DNA from: JBKJTP01 sp046590195
GTDB taxonomy: Bacteria; Bacteroidota; Ignavibacteria; Palsa-1295
Direction: 5' to 3'
DNA length: 7,471 nt
Assembly: GCA_046590195.1 (NCBI GenBank)
Contig: JBKJTP010000046.1
Coordinates: 1-7,471 of the forward strand
Within the stretch, counting starts at the first letter, position 1. Every line of letters starts with the position of its first letter. A model generated the notes under the pieces. It was not told where the DNA came from. It was given only the letters and a program-made list of their open reading frames with translations, and searched no databases. Positions 1 to 6,242 of this stretch are shown here, piece by piece. Position numbers and translations under genes: made by a program.

Positions 1-445
1 CTTTGATGTCTTCGATCAACTCATCCCAGTCCTTCACGCTATCGTGATCGAGATGATTAACGACGAAAATGATCGAGTTCTGGTCGTTGCGGCAGAACTC
101 CCATGCGGTGTCTGTTCCGACCTCGATGCCGGTATGAGCATTGACCACCAGCAGCGCAGTATCGGCTACATGGAGCGCCGCTCGGACTTCGCCGGTGAAG
201 TCGCTAAAGCCTGGAGTGTCGAGCAGATTTAGTTTGGTATCCTGGGTTTGGAGCGTGAGGAGTGTAGAATTGATCGAGTGTCGGCGGGAGATCTCATCGG
301 GATGATGGTCCGAGAGCGTGTTGCCCTCGACAACAGTCCCTCTTCTGGTAGTGGCGCCTGCATGATAGGCGATAGCTTCTGACAGCGTAGTCTTGCCGGA
401 GCCGGCATGACCGACGAGCGCAAGGTTGCGGATCGGTGTACCCAT
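1..445 (-). CDS. fusA: Elongation factor G paralogue (EF-G2 type), N-terminal 148 codons, cut by window edge
   Basis: This is the GTPase domain of a translational GTPase, a cytoplasmic ribosome-associated factor. I read it by reverse-complementing positions 445 to 1. The G1 P-loop is GHAGSGKTT (residues 12-20), G3 is DTPGF (76-80), and G4 is NHLD (130-133). The stretches IRNLALVGH, EGNTLSDHHPDEI and VADTALLVVNAHTGIEVGT match the EF-G2 (fusA2-like) branch rather than canonical EF-G, which has AHIDAGKTT and an RGITI switch. EF-G2 proteins are normally about 650-700 residues, so roughly four fifths of the gene lies beyond the left edge. The ATG at 443-445 has a good Shine-Dalgarno and puts the P-loop at the expected distance from the N terminus. 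One oddity is that the usual Lys of the NKxD motif is His. The family is secure, but its job (translocase, recycling or stress role) cannot be read from the sequence. Confidence 0.92.
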   Translation of the reverse strand, partial: MGTPIRNLALVGHAGSGKTTLSEAIAYHAGATTRRGTVVEGNTLSDHHPDEISRRHSINSTLLTLQTQDTKLNLLDTPGFSDFTGEVRAALHVADTALLVVNAHTGIEVGTDTAWEFCRNDQNSIIFVVNHLDHDSVKDWDELIEDIK

Positions 446-453
446 AGCACTTT

Positions 454-459
454 CCTCCT
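454..459 (-). promoter_or_regulatory. Ribosome binding site of the EF-G2 gene
   Basis: AGGAGG on the minus strand lies 8 nt before the ATG at 443-445. It is one of only two strong Shine-Dalgarno sites in the window (the other precedes livF), and it fixes the start of the EF-G2 gene. Confidence 0.8.
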
Positions 460-475
460 GATTATTGGTGATAAT

Positions 476-494
476 AAAAAGACCATCGCTGGTC
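476..494 (-). terminator. Terminator-like hairpin with T-run, just upstream of EF-G2
   Basis: On the minus strand GACCA-GCGA-TGGTC forms a perfect 5-bp stem (481-494), followed directly by TTTTT (476-480) and then ATTAT. This is the layout of a short intrinsic terminator. It lies only 31 nt before the EF-G2 start codon, and no promoter box is visible between the two. It could therefore end a small RNA with some read-through, or act as an attenuator of the EF-G2 leader. The stem is short, so its strength is uncertain. Confidence 0.5.
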
Positions 495-501
495 TCCCGA
501 A

Positions 502-687
502 GTCTGAAGGCCCCGCGTTCAGGGGATACTCTGGGCGCTAGGGAAGTATTAACTTCCTGCGGACGGGGTAAGGCTCTAGAACGTGTGTCTGGAGGCTTCG
601 AGGCCGATGCCGTAGGTGATACGGATCGGATGTGCTTAGTAATCAATTGTTGTGGCCGGAGTCTGAAGGCTCAGAACGTCTGGAGGC
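502..687 (+). repeat. Four direct copies of GTCTGRAGGC
   Basis: The 10-mer GTCTGRAGGC occurs at 502-511, 587-596, 661-670 and 678-687, alternating A, G, A, G at the sixth position. Two copies sit in a longer related block. Positions 572-605 and 668-694 share GGCT-(C)TAGAACG or GGCTCAGAACG, then TCTGGAGGCT and a closing GGCC, differing by a few inserted bases. The stretch therefore looks partly duplicated. The motif is not itself palindromic. Confidence 0.75.
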
Positions 688-718
688 TGCGGCCGTTGGC
701 GGGACGTGGTCCCTCATA

Positions 719-726
719 CAAAACTA
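719..726 (-). promoter_or_regulatory. Possible -7 box (TAGTTTTG) for the EF-G2 leader
   Basis: The minus strand reads TAGTTTTG, which fits the TAnnTTTG -7 consensus known from Bacteroidota. Transcription would begin near 713, just before a GGGACCACGTCCC hairpin. No clear TTG -33 element is seen at the expected distance, so this is a tentative call. Confidence 0.35.
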
Positions 727-855
727 CGGCCTGTTTGGAGCAGACCGATGATCTTCGTAAGAAAAGATCGAGTACAATATAAAAGATTTTAGAGCAAAGT
801 CAAGTGCCGGAGAAGAATATTTTCTTTATTCTTTTAGAAACTGTCTGAAATGACG

Positions 856-875
856 AGGCCCACTTTCGTGGGCCT
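856..875 (-). terminator. Stem-loop ending the lipoprotein gene
   Basis: A perfect 8-bp stem, AGGCCCAC-GAAA-GTGGGCCT on the minus strand, lies 19 nt after the stop codon of the lipoprotein gene. Three further pairs are possible across one bulge. The sequence after it (CGTCATTTC) is only weakly T-rich, so it may stabilise or partly terminate the transcript rather than be a textbook intrinsic terminator. Confidence 0.6.
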
Positions 876-894
876 TCGTTATCGATCGTAATGA

Positions 895-1461
895 TTAGAT
901 CAGATCGGTTGTGGCATTCATTGCCCACCAGATCTTGAAGTGAACCGAGAAGCGGGTAGGAGCCTCGTTCGTCGTGCCACGAAGGATGAACTGCGCAGCA
1001 TGCGGATCATTCTTGATCAGGCTCGCGAGACGGTCCTTACCTTCCTGGTTCAGAGCGATCGTGATCCACTTATCAGGTGTGCTTGCAGCCTGGGTTGCGG
1101 CGATATTCAATCCTGGAGCAGGGATACTGTGGAGAACGATCTCGTTCGTACCATCAAGATTTGCAACGGCCACATTGCCCATCAGCATCTGGGTAGTTGA
1201 GACCGACGCATTGTCAGTGATCCTGAACTGGACGCTATCAATGCCTACTGCATCAAGCTTCGACTTATTGTCATTGAACTTTGAGTTCGTTGTCAGGTCG
1301 ACTGAGTCGATCTCAAGGACAGTCAGATCATTGCCATCAACGACCAGGGTGTGCTCGGTCTGCAGACCGAATGGAATATCAATGGTCGTAAGATCGTCGC
1401 AGGAAGCAAAGAAGAAGGCAGCCGTGAACAGGCTAAGCGCTAAGGAAAGAGTTTTTTTCAT
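895..1461 (-). CDS. Small predicted lipoprotein, 188 residues, unknown function
   Basis: The product starts MKKTLSLALSLFTAAFFFASC: two lysines, a hydrophobic core and an FASC lipobox with the acceptor cysteine at residue 21, followed by DD. This predicts an acylated periplasm-facing or surface lipoprotein. The mature part is rich in Thr, Asn and Asp with alternating hydrophobics (HTLVVDGNDLTVLEIDSVD, then VQFRITDNAS), which suggests a beta-sandwich exposed domain. I recognise no named domain. The ATG at 1459-1461 is chosen over an in-frame ATG eight codons upstream (1485) because it places the Lys-Lys directly at the N terminus. A -7 box (1519-1526) lies 57 nt upstream and a stem-loop (856-875) follows the TAA stop, so the gene appears to be a single transcription unit. 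A shadow frame runs on the plus strand (974-1471), but it lacks these signals. Confidence 0.85.
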   Translation of the reverse strand: MKKTLSLALSLFTAAFFFASCDDLTTIDIPFGLQTEHTLVVDGNDLTVLEIDSVDLTTNSKFNDNKSKLDAVGIDSVQFRITDNASVSTTQMLMGNVAVANLDGTNEIVLHSIPAPGLNIAATQAASTPDKWITIALNQEGKDRLASLIKNDPHAAQFILRGTTNEAPTRFSVHFKIWWAMNATTDLI

Positions 1462-1518
1462 CGGGTTGTAGAAATAAAACAACAATGAACTTCTGGGGAT
1501 CAGCTACGGTAGCTTTTG

Positions 1519-1526
1519 CAAATATA
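1519..1526 (-). promoter_or_regulatory. Predicted -7 box (TATATTTG) of the lipoprotein gene
   Basis: TATATTTG on the minus strand fits the Bacteroidota TAnnTTTG -7 element, and the same octamer stands before gcvT. It would give a 5' leader of about 50 nt. No convincing TTG is seen 19-21 nt upstream. Confidence 0.5.
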
Positions 1527-1587
1527 CAACAATTTAAGTCGATCCATCAGCTTTCATCACGGCAAAGCATGAATTTCTCCCGAGGCA

Positions 1588-2187
1588 TTATGCCGGGCCA
1601 TCCGGACGTCTCGCCCGGCTTATCGTCCGCTCATCTTTCTTATCCTCCCGCACGTCGATGATCGTATCGATGAATTCCTTCCGCTTACGGAGCTTGCGGA
1701 ACATTGTCCGGTCGATCGTTCGAAGCTTGCTAGCGAAGGGATGAGTATCGATCAGGCGATCTACGGGCTTCAGCAAGAAGAGCACGAGAAGAACGATGAT
1801 GCTAAGAGCTACACCGCTAAAGACATAGCCGCTGCCGCAGGTCACACCGATGGCAGCGCACATAAAGATCGTTGCTGCCGTCGTGATCCCCTTCACATGA
1901 TTCTTGTAATGCAGGATCACACCGCCGCCGATAAAGCCAATACCGGATACGATCTGGGCGGTGATGCGTAGCGGATCGCCGCCCATTGCAGTACCGCTGG
2001 CGATGGAGACGATCGTGAAGAGGCAACAGGAGATCGTTACCATGATGCACGTGCGCAGGCCAGCTGGCTTCTCATAGAGTTGCCGCTCGGCACCAACGAT
2101 GCCACCCGCGATCAGCGCAGAAAAGAATCGAGCGCCGTAGATATCGGCGTATTGCAGAAATTCACCCCAGGATTCGTTGCCGTTCAA
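1588..2187 (-). CDS. MgtC/SapB family inner-membrane protein
   Basis: This polytopic membrane protein is of the MgtC/SapB family. Some members are linked to growth in low magnesium and to control of F-ATPase, but the role of most is not known. Family marks are the first helix GARFFSALIAGGIVGAERQ (about residues 18-36), AGLRT (42-46), the SGIGFIGGGVI loop-helix and GITTAA. About five membrane segments fill the first 140 residues. The last 60 are charged (KLRKRKEF, REDKKDERTISRARR), too short for the ACT-like C-terminal domain of classical MgtC. The only usable start is TTG at 2185-2187. An in-frame TAA lies 8 codons upstream, no ATG or GTG intervenes, and a later start would remove the first helix. 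No Shine-Dalgarno is obvious. It follows the MatC-like permease gene by 58 nt and probably ends the gcvT transcript. Confidence 0.88.
   Translation of the reverse strand: MNGNESWGEFLQYADIYGARFFSALIAGGIVGAERQLYEKPAGLRTCIMVTISCCLFTIVSIASGTAMGGDPLRITAQIVSGIGFIGGGVILHYKNHVKGITTAATIFMCAAIGVTCGSGYVFSGVALSIIVLLVLFLLKPVDRLIDTHPFASKLRTIDRTMFRKLRKRKEFIDTIIDVREDKKDERTISRARRPDGPA
1592..1619 (-). other. GC-rich stem at the 3' end of the mgtC-family gene
   Basis: GCCGGGC (1592-1598) and GCCCGGC (1613-1619) can pair over a 14-nt loop. They span the last codons of the gene, immediately before its stop codon at 1588-1590. No T-run follows, so this could be a weak end-of-transcript structure or simply coding GC content. 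Confidence 0.25.
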
Positions 2188-2245
2188 AGTATGATGTGGT
2201 TTGGGATGTGCTTAACAGATACTGTTCCAGTTCGCTCGATCTTTA

Positions 2246-3532
2246 CTATGTTGCAAGCATCCAGCTGATCAGCGCGCCCAAAGGCACCATCAGGAATGCC
2301 CAGATCAGCAACGCCCTAAAGAGTCCTTCCGACTTCTCGTGCGTCTGAGCCGCAGCGATGCAAAGCGCCCCAAGACTTGATAGCGGACTCGTATCAACAA
2401 GATGCGCAGAGATCGCAACTCCCGTGATAATATCCGACGCTGCTATGCCTCCACCCGAAAGCCCCGGAGCCAGCGAGATAAACAGCGGAAGCACGACACC
2501 CGAAGAACTCGAGAAGATCGAAAGTAATGCGCTGAAGGCGAAGATCAACGGAAGCAATATCGCGCGCGACGCCGTGCTGACGATCGCATTGGTAAGCGTC
2601 TCGATCGCCCCCGCCTGTGAAGCGATCTCAATATACATCACGATACCGGTAACCATCAGGATCGTACCCCAGGGTACAGTCGCGATCATCTTTCCCGGAT
2701 CGACGGTCTTCAGCATGAGCAAGATGCTCAGCGAGGCAAAAGCTACAGCAGCCACTTCGCCGCCCCAATTCGCAAGGTGATAGTCCCCCAAAACGGGCAA
2801 CGACGAAACAAGCAGCGTGACGATAAAAAGCGCGATACAGGACAACGTGATCTTCTGATCTCTCGTCCATACGATCTCGGCCTTCGGGAAGCTGATCGGT
2901 TGCACGTGCCTCATCCACTTCATACCACCCATCGCAAAAAAACCGATGATGCTTACAAGACTCTGAATGATGAACGATAACGTAAAAAGCTTGATGCCAA
3001 ATTCGCTCACATTCAGTTGAGCGTATTGCGGTGCCCGGGTAGTGATCAATTCGTTGATCGTAATTCCGGTCACAGCCAAAGGCGATAGTGCTCCGGCATT
3101 CGCAGCTCCTACCAGCAGGAGGATCATCAGGAATGGCTTGAGCTTCAACTGATGGCTTATCGCCATCGCTGCAGGTGCAAGAATAGCGATCGCTCCGATA
3201 TTACCAACACCGATCGCGGTCAAGGCCACAACAGCACCGGAAAGAGCGAAGGGAATGAGCGCTGGCCTCGATGGGATACTCCGTAAAATTGCCTGAACGA
3301 CATTGCCGATCGTGCCATTGGCTACGGCAGCTCCAAAGAAGAGCAATATGCCGGAAAGGGTCAGAAAGAGTGATGATGGAAAGTAACCGATCGTCTCGGC
3401 ATAGCTCCAGCCGCCTATCGCTAATGCGATAAATAGTCCGGCAGCAATGGCAAGCATTCCAGGTTGCACCCCTTCATCATACAGACTGAAGCCGATGATG
3501 ATGACGAAGAAGATGATGGATAGGATGTCCAC
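2246..3532 (-). CDS. MatC/SLC13-like permease of the ion transporter superfamily
   Basis: This 428-residue polytopic membrane protein has about 11-12 hydrophobic segments. It resembles the MatC (malonate/dicarboxylate carrier) and SLC13/DASS type secondary transporters. The two-halved layout is visible. A first half has LTAIGVGNIGAIAILAPAA and a SPLAVTGITINEL loop. A charged cytoplasmic loop follows (KAEIVWTRDQK, about residues 217-227). A second half has VPWGTILMVTGIVMYI, then FSSSSGVVLPLFISLAP and HLVDTSPLSSLGAL. Such Ser/Thr/Pro-rich re-entrant loops bind substrate and Na+ in this superfamily. The start is GTG at 3530-3532, directly after an in-frame TAA. The next Met would delete the first helix. 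It lies 40 nt after livF with only a weak hairpin between, so co-transcription is likely. The substrate is not readable; a dicarboxylate or similar organic anion is a family-based guess. Confidence 0.82.
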   Translation of the reverse strand: MDILSIIFFVIIIGFSLYDEGVQPGMLAIAAGLFIALAIGGWSYAETIGYFPSSLFLTLSGILLFFGAAVANGTIGNVVQAILRSIPSRPALIPFALSGAVVALTAIGVGNIGAIAILAPAAMAISHQLKLKPFLMILLLVGAANAGALSPLAVTGITINELITTRAPQYAQLNVSEFGIKLFTLSFIIQSLVSIIGFFAMGGMKWMRHVQPISFPKAEIVWTRDQKITLSCIALFIVTLLVSSLPVLGDYHLANWGGEVAAVAFASLSILLMLKTVDPGKMIATVPWGTILMVTGIVMYIEIASQAGAIETLTNAIVSTASRAILLPLIFAFSALLSIFSSSSGVVLPLFISLAPGLSGGGIAASDIITGVAISAHLVDTSPLSSLGALCIAAAQTHEKSEGLFRALLIWAFLMVPLGALISWMLAT

Positions 3533-3572
3533 TTAGCCCTGATCCATCATGACGGATCCAGATAGAAGAAGA

Positions 3573-4283
3573 TCATGCGGTACCCAAATAGGCTCGCTTG
3601 ACCTCTTCATTGTTGGCTAGTTCGCTTGCGGGTCCTTCGAGGACGATCTTGCCAGTCTCAAGGACATACCCGTGATGCGCTACACCTAGCGCCATATGAG
3701 CATTCTGCTCAACGAGTAACACCGTTACGCCTAATGTCGAATTGATCTCGACGATCTTTTCGAAGATGGTGCGTACAAGGATCGGAGCAATACCCAGCGA
3801 AGGCTCATCGAGCAATAGCATCTTCGGCTTCGACATCAACGCTCTGGCGATCGCGAGCATCTGCTGCTCACCGCCGGATAGCGTACCGCCTAATTGCGTT
3901 AGCCGCTCCTTCAATCGTGGGAAGATCGCGTAGCAATAATCGAGATCCTTCTTGATCCCTTCCGTATCCTTTCGGAGATACGCTCCCATGCGGAGATTCT
4001 CCTGCACAGTAAGATTAGAGAAGATCATTCTACCCTCTGGTGAATGCGCCAGCCCCTTGCCGACGACATGATGCGGTTTAATATTACCGATCTCTTCTCC
4101 CAAAAACTTGATCGATCCTGACTTCGGCTTATGAAGTGCTGAGATCGTACGAAGCAGTGTGGTCTTCCCTGCGCCATTTGCTCCGATGAGCGTTACGATC
4201 GACTTCTCAGGTACCGATAACGAAATTCCCTTGATGGCATTGATCTCGCCATACGCAACGTGGAGGTCCTTGATCTCTAGCAT
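3573..4283 (-). CDS. livF: Branched-chain amino-acid-type ABC transporter ATPase LivF
   Basis: This 236-residue cytoplasmic ATPase drives import of branched-chain amino acids or related compounds (amides, urea) in HAAT-type ABC systems. Walker A is GANGAGKT (34-41), the ABC signature is LSGGEQQ (135-141), Walker B is MLLLDEP (155-161), and the switch region is LLVEQNA with Gln in place of the usual His, which is normal for LivF. AHSPEGRMIFSNLTVQENLRMGAYLR is the family's characteristic Q-loop to helical stretch. The length is typical. Its ATG shares one base with the livG stop (TAATG), so translation is probably coupled, and a GGAGGTGA site precedes it. Its partners LivH, LivM and LivK are not encoded in this window, so the substrate cannot be assigned from context. 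Confidence 0.95.
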   Translation of the reverse strand: MLEIKDLHVAYGEINAIKGISLSVPEKSIVTLIGANGAGKTTLLRTISALHKPKSGSIKFLGEEIGNIKPHHVVGKGLAHSPEGRMIFSNLTVQENLRMGAYLRKDTEGIKKDLDYCYAIFPRLKERLTQLGGTLSGGEQQMLAIARALMSKPKMLLLDEPSLGIAPILVRTIFEKIVEINSTLGVTVLLVEQNAHMALGVAHHGYVLETGKIVLEGPASELANNEEVKRAYLGTA

Positions 4284-5053
4284 TACTCGGTCACCTCCCC
4301 AAGATACGCTTCGATGACTCGCGGGTTCGACGAGATCTCATGCGGGGTGCCTTCAGCGATCTTAGAGCCATAGTCCAGTACCATCACTCGTTCACAGATA
4401 CCCATCACGAGTTTCATATCGTGTTCGATCAGCAGAATTGCGATCTTAAATTGCTCACGAAGATATTGGATAAGCTTCATCAGGTTCTGCTTCTCTGCTG
4501 GGTTCATACCAGCAGCGGGTTCATCGAGAAGAAGCAGTTTCGGATCTGTTGCTAAGGCTCGTACGATCTCGAGCCGACGTTGATCGCCATACGGAAGGCT
4601 CGTCGCCATCTCGTCGGACATCTCATTGAGCTTGAAGATCTCAAGCAATTCAGCGATACGCTTCTCGACAACAGCTTCCTCTTTATAGAATCCACCAGAG
4701 CGCAGCACGCTGCCGGTTGCCTTATACTTCGAGCGTGGCGTCAGCGATACTCTGATGTTATCATAGACCGTCATCCCCTTGAAGAGACGAATGTTCTGGA
4801 ACGTTCGGGCAATTCCGCAGCCGCTGATCTGATTTGGCTTCTTGCCATTGAGCTTCTCGCCGTTGAAGATTACGTCGCCTTCGGTTGGCGTATAAACTCC
4901 GGTGATAGCATTAAAGACCGTGGTCTTGCCGGCGCCATTCGGACCGATCAGGCCGACAAGATCGCCCGGACCAATGCCCGCCGAGAGATCGCCCACGGCT
5001 GTCAAGCCGCCGAAGCGCATCGTCACATTTTTCAGCTCGAGACCGTTGCTCAT
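4283..5053 (-). CDS. livG: Branched-chain amino-acid-type ABC transporter ATPase LivG
   Basis: This 256-residue ATPase is the partner of LivF in the heterodimeric motor of a HAAT-type importer. It shows Walker A GPNGAGKT (37-44), the Q-loop RTFQNIRLF (83-91), a signature in the LivG form LPYGDQRRLEIVRAL (153-167), Walker B LLLLDEPAAGMNP (173-185) and the H-loop IEHDM with His at 211. The C-terminal extension ending EAYLGE is the usual LivG tail. Start ATG is at 5051-5053. It sits 10 nt after the gcvT stop without a clear Shine-Dalgarno, which suggests translation by re-initiation or coupling from gcvT. The pairing with livF is normal; the direct linkage to gcvT is not the common liv operon layout (livKHMGF). 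Confidence 0.95.
   Translation of the reverse strand: MSNGLELKNVTMRFGGLTAVGDLSAGIGPGDLVGLIGPNGAGKTTVFNAITGVYTPTEGDVIFNGEKLNGKKPNQISGCGIARTFQNIRLFKGMTVYDNIRVSLTPRSKYKATGSVLRSGGFYKEEAVVEKRIAELLEIFKLNEMSDEMATSLPYGDQRRLEIVRALATDPKLLLLDEPAAGMNPAEKQNLMKLIQYLREQFKIAILLIEHDMKLVMGICERVMVLDYGSKIAEGTPHEISSNPRVIEAYLGEVTE
4291..4298 (-). promoter_or_regulatory. Ribosome binding site of livF inside livG
   Basis: GGAGGTGA on the minus strand lies 7 nt before the livF ATG and within the last codons of livG. It encodes the Glu-Val of the livG C terminus while serving as a strong initiation site, which supports the 1-nt overlapping start. Confidence 0.75.
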
Positions 5054-5063
5054 GCTTGGGAGC

Positions 5064-6188
5064 TTAGCTCTTTACTTCAGGCGTCACAAACGGAGGACGC
5101 TTGATGATGCCTTTTACTTTCTTACCCGGCCGAGTCTCGATCGTGATCTCTGTTCCTGGCTCCGAATACTTATAAGCCACGTAACCCATGCCGATGCCAT
5201 GATTCAGCTTCGGCGAGATATTCCCGCTCGTGACATCGCCGATATGGTAATCGGATGCATCATAGATCTTCTGGCCATGACGCGGGATAGCACCCTTCTC
5301 TTCAGTGACGAATCCGACTAGCTTGCGGTCCATACCCTTTGCCTTACGATCAGCTATCGCGGCGAAGCCCAAACATGCAGGCTCCTTCTTCATCTTGGTG
5401 ATCCAGCCTAAACCAGCTTCCAGCGGATAGGTCGTCTCATCGATGTCATTACCATAGAGGCAATAGCCCATCTCGAGACGTAAGGTATCACGTGCTCCCA
5501 GCCCGATCGGCTCAATGCCATACTCGGCACCCGCTTCGAAGACCTTATCCCATACGTTATTCGCGAGTACTGGCTCGCTCGAGAAATAGATCTCAAATCC
5601 AGCCTCGCCGGTATAACCGGTACGGGAGATGATCATCTGCTCCCCAGCGAGTGTGCCGCGGGTAAAATGATAATACTCCAGCGACTTCAGATCCACTTCG
5701 GTCAGCTTCTGCAGCGTATCGATCGCGTTCTTTCCCTGCACAGCAAGCAATGCAAGAGCATCGCTATCGTTACGAAGTTCTACCTGATGCTGATGGTGGT
5801 TCTTATGGTGAGTGAACCACGCCCAGTCCTTCTCCTGGGTTGCCCCGTTGACGACCACCATGTAGTGGTCCTGATCAAGCATATAGACGATGCAGTCATC
5901 AATGATGCCTCCATCCTCTTTCACGATGCAGCTATACTGCGCCTTGCCCGGCACGAGCGTCGAGACATCATTGGTCGTCAGGTGCTGAAGGAACACCAGC
6001 GCCTCCGCCCCCTTGACATCGAACTCGCCCATGTGCGACACATCGAAGACGCCAACGCCGCCATCGCGGACGATGCGGTGCTCGGCCATAATGCCCTTTG
6101 GGTACTGGATCGGCAGTTCAAATCCGCCGAATGCTACCATCTTGCCACTAAAGGCAACATGCTTATCGTAAAATGGGGTACGCTTCAC
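5064..6188 (-). CDS. gcvT: Glycine cleavage system T protein (aminomethyltransferase)
   Basis: GcvT transfers the aminomethyl group's methylene from lipoyl-GcvH to tetrahydrofolate, giving 5,10-methylene-THF and ammonia. The 374-residue product fits the family (about 360-375). Landmarks, counting from the GTG: KRTPFYDKHVA (2-12), FDVSHMGE (48-55), TNDV (72-75), GGIIDD (93-98, holding the catalytic-region Asp equivalent to E. coli Asp101), RTGYTGEAGFEIY in the middle, and GLGARDTLRLEMGYCLYG. An open frame continues 77 codons upstream to 6419, but that part has no GcvT character, crosses a REP-like hairpin, and lies above the promoter box at 6226-6233. GTG at 6186-6188 is therefore preferred, although no Shine-Dalgarno is visible. 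gcvH and gcvP are not neighbours; livG follows after 10 nt. As the first gene of the run, it sets the promoter for the ABC and permease genes. Confidence 0.95.
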   Translation of the reverse strand: MKRTPFYDKHVAFSGKMVAFGGFELPIQYPKGIMAEHRIVRDGGVGVFDVSHMGEFDVKGAEALVFLQHLTTNDVSTLVPGKAQYSCIVKEDGGIIDDCIVYMLDQDHYMVVVNGATQEKDWAWFTHHKNHHQHQVELRNDSDALALLAVQGKNAIDTLQKLTEVDLKSLEYYHFTRGTLAGEQMIISRTGYTGEAGFEIYFSSEPVLANNVWDKVFEAGAEYGIEPIGLGARDTLRLEMGYCLYGNDIDETTYPLEAGLGWITKMKKEPACLGFAAIADRKAKGMDRKLVGFVTEEKGAIPRHGQKIYDASDYHIGDVTSGNISPKLNHGIGMGYVAYKYSEPGTEITIETRPGKKVKGIIKRPPFVTPEVKS

Positions 6189-6210
6189 TATGGGTTTTTG
6201 AGGGAAATTG

Positions 6211-6227
6211 TGTAGGAGAATCCTACA
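6211..6227. promoter_or_regulatory. Operator-like 7-bp palindrome at the gcvT transcription start
   Basis: TGTAGGA-GAA-TCCTACA is a perfect inverted repeat with a 3-nt centre. It touches the last bases of the predicted -7 box and covers the expected start site, the position of a repressor operator. Being centred near +1, it would be only partly present in the RNA, so a DNA-level role is more likely than an RNA hairpin. No regulator is identified. Confidence 0.4.
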
Positions 6228-6233
6228 AATATA
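6226..6233 (-). promoter_or_regulatory. Predicted -7 box (TATATTTG) of the gcvT operon
   Basis: TATATTTG on the minus strand is identical to the box before the lipoprotein gene and fits the Bacteroidota TAnnTTTG element. It predicts a start near 6218-6220 and a 5' leader of about 30 nt to the GTG of gcvT. No TTG -33 element is clear. Confidence 0.5.
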
Positions 6234-6242
6234 CGGACTGTC

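Larger units (their letters stand above)
476..713 (-). ncRNA. Candidate structured leader or small RNA upstream of EF-G2
   Basis: This stretch of about 238 nt lies between a -7-like box (719-726) and a terminator-like hairpin (476-494). In the minus-strand RNA the visible stems, 5' to 3', are: GGGAC-CAC-GTCCC at the very 5' end (700-712); a GGCCG/CGGCC outer pairing around 656-694; CCGAT-CCGTA paired with TACGG-C-ATCGG (around 602-627); GGAAGT-TAAT-ACTTCC (542-557); CCCC/GGGG (around 509-526); and the terminal hairpin. Four copies of one 10-nt motif run through it. It matches no RNA family I can recognise, and I specifically could not fit it to RNase P, 4.5S or tmRNA. It may be a cis-acting leader of EF-G2, a free small RNA, or degenerate repeat DNA. 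No reading frame in it looks like a protein. Confidence 0.35.

Noticed and set aside
465..782. 105-codon open frame on the plus strand in the spacer before EF-G2
   Set aside because: No ribosome binding site, no family resemblance, and a composition rich in Arg, Gly and Ser. It covers the hairpins and repeats, so it is more likely chance.
773..798. TTTG...TATATTGT as an alternative promoter for the EF-G2 leader
   Set aside because: The spacing between the two boxes is about 13 nt, shorter than either the Bacteroidota or the sigma-70 type arrangement allows.
974..1471. 165-codon open frame on the plus strand
   Set aside because: It is the antisense shadow of the lipoprotein gene 895-1461, which has a signal peptide, a lipobox, a promoter box and a terminator. 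The shadow product has no recognisable features.
3541..3563. Hairpin between livF and the MatC-like gene as a terminator
   Set aside because: The stem around GATCC/GGATC is short with a bulge and no T-run follows, so it does not argue against co-transcription.
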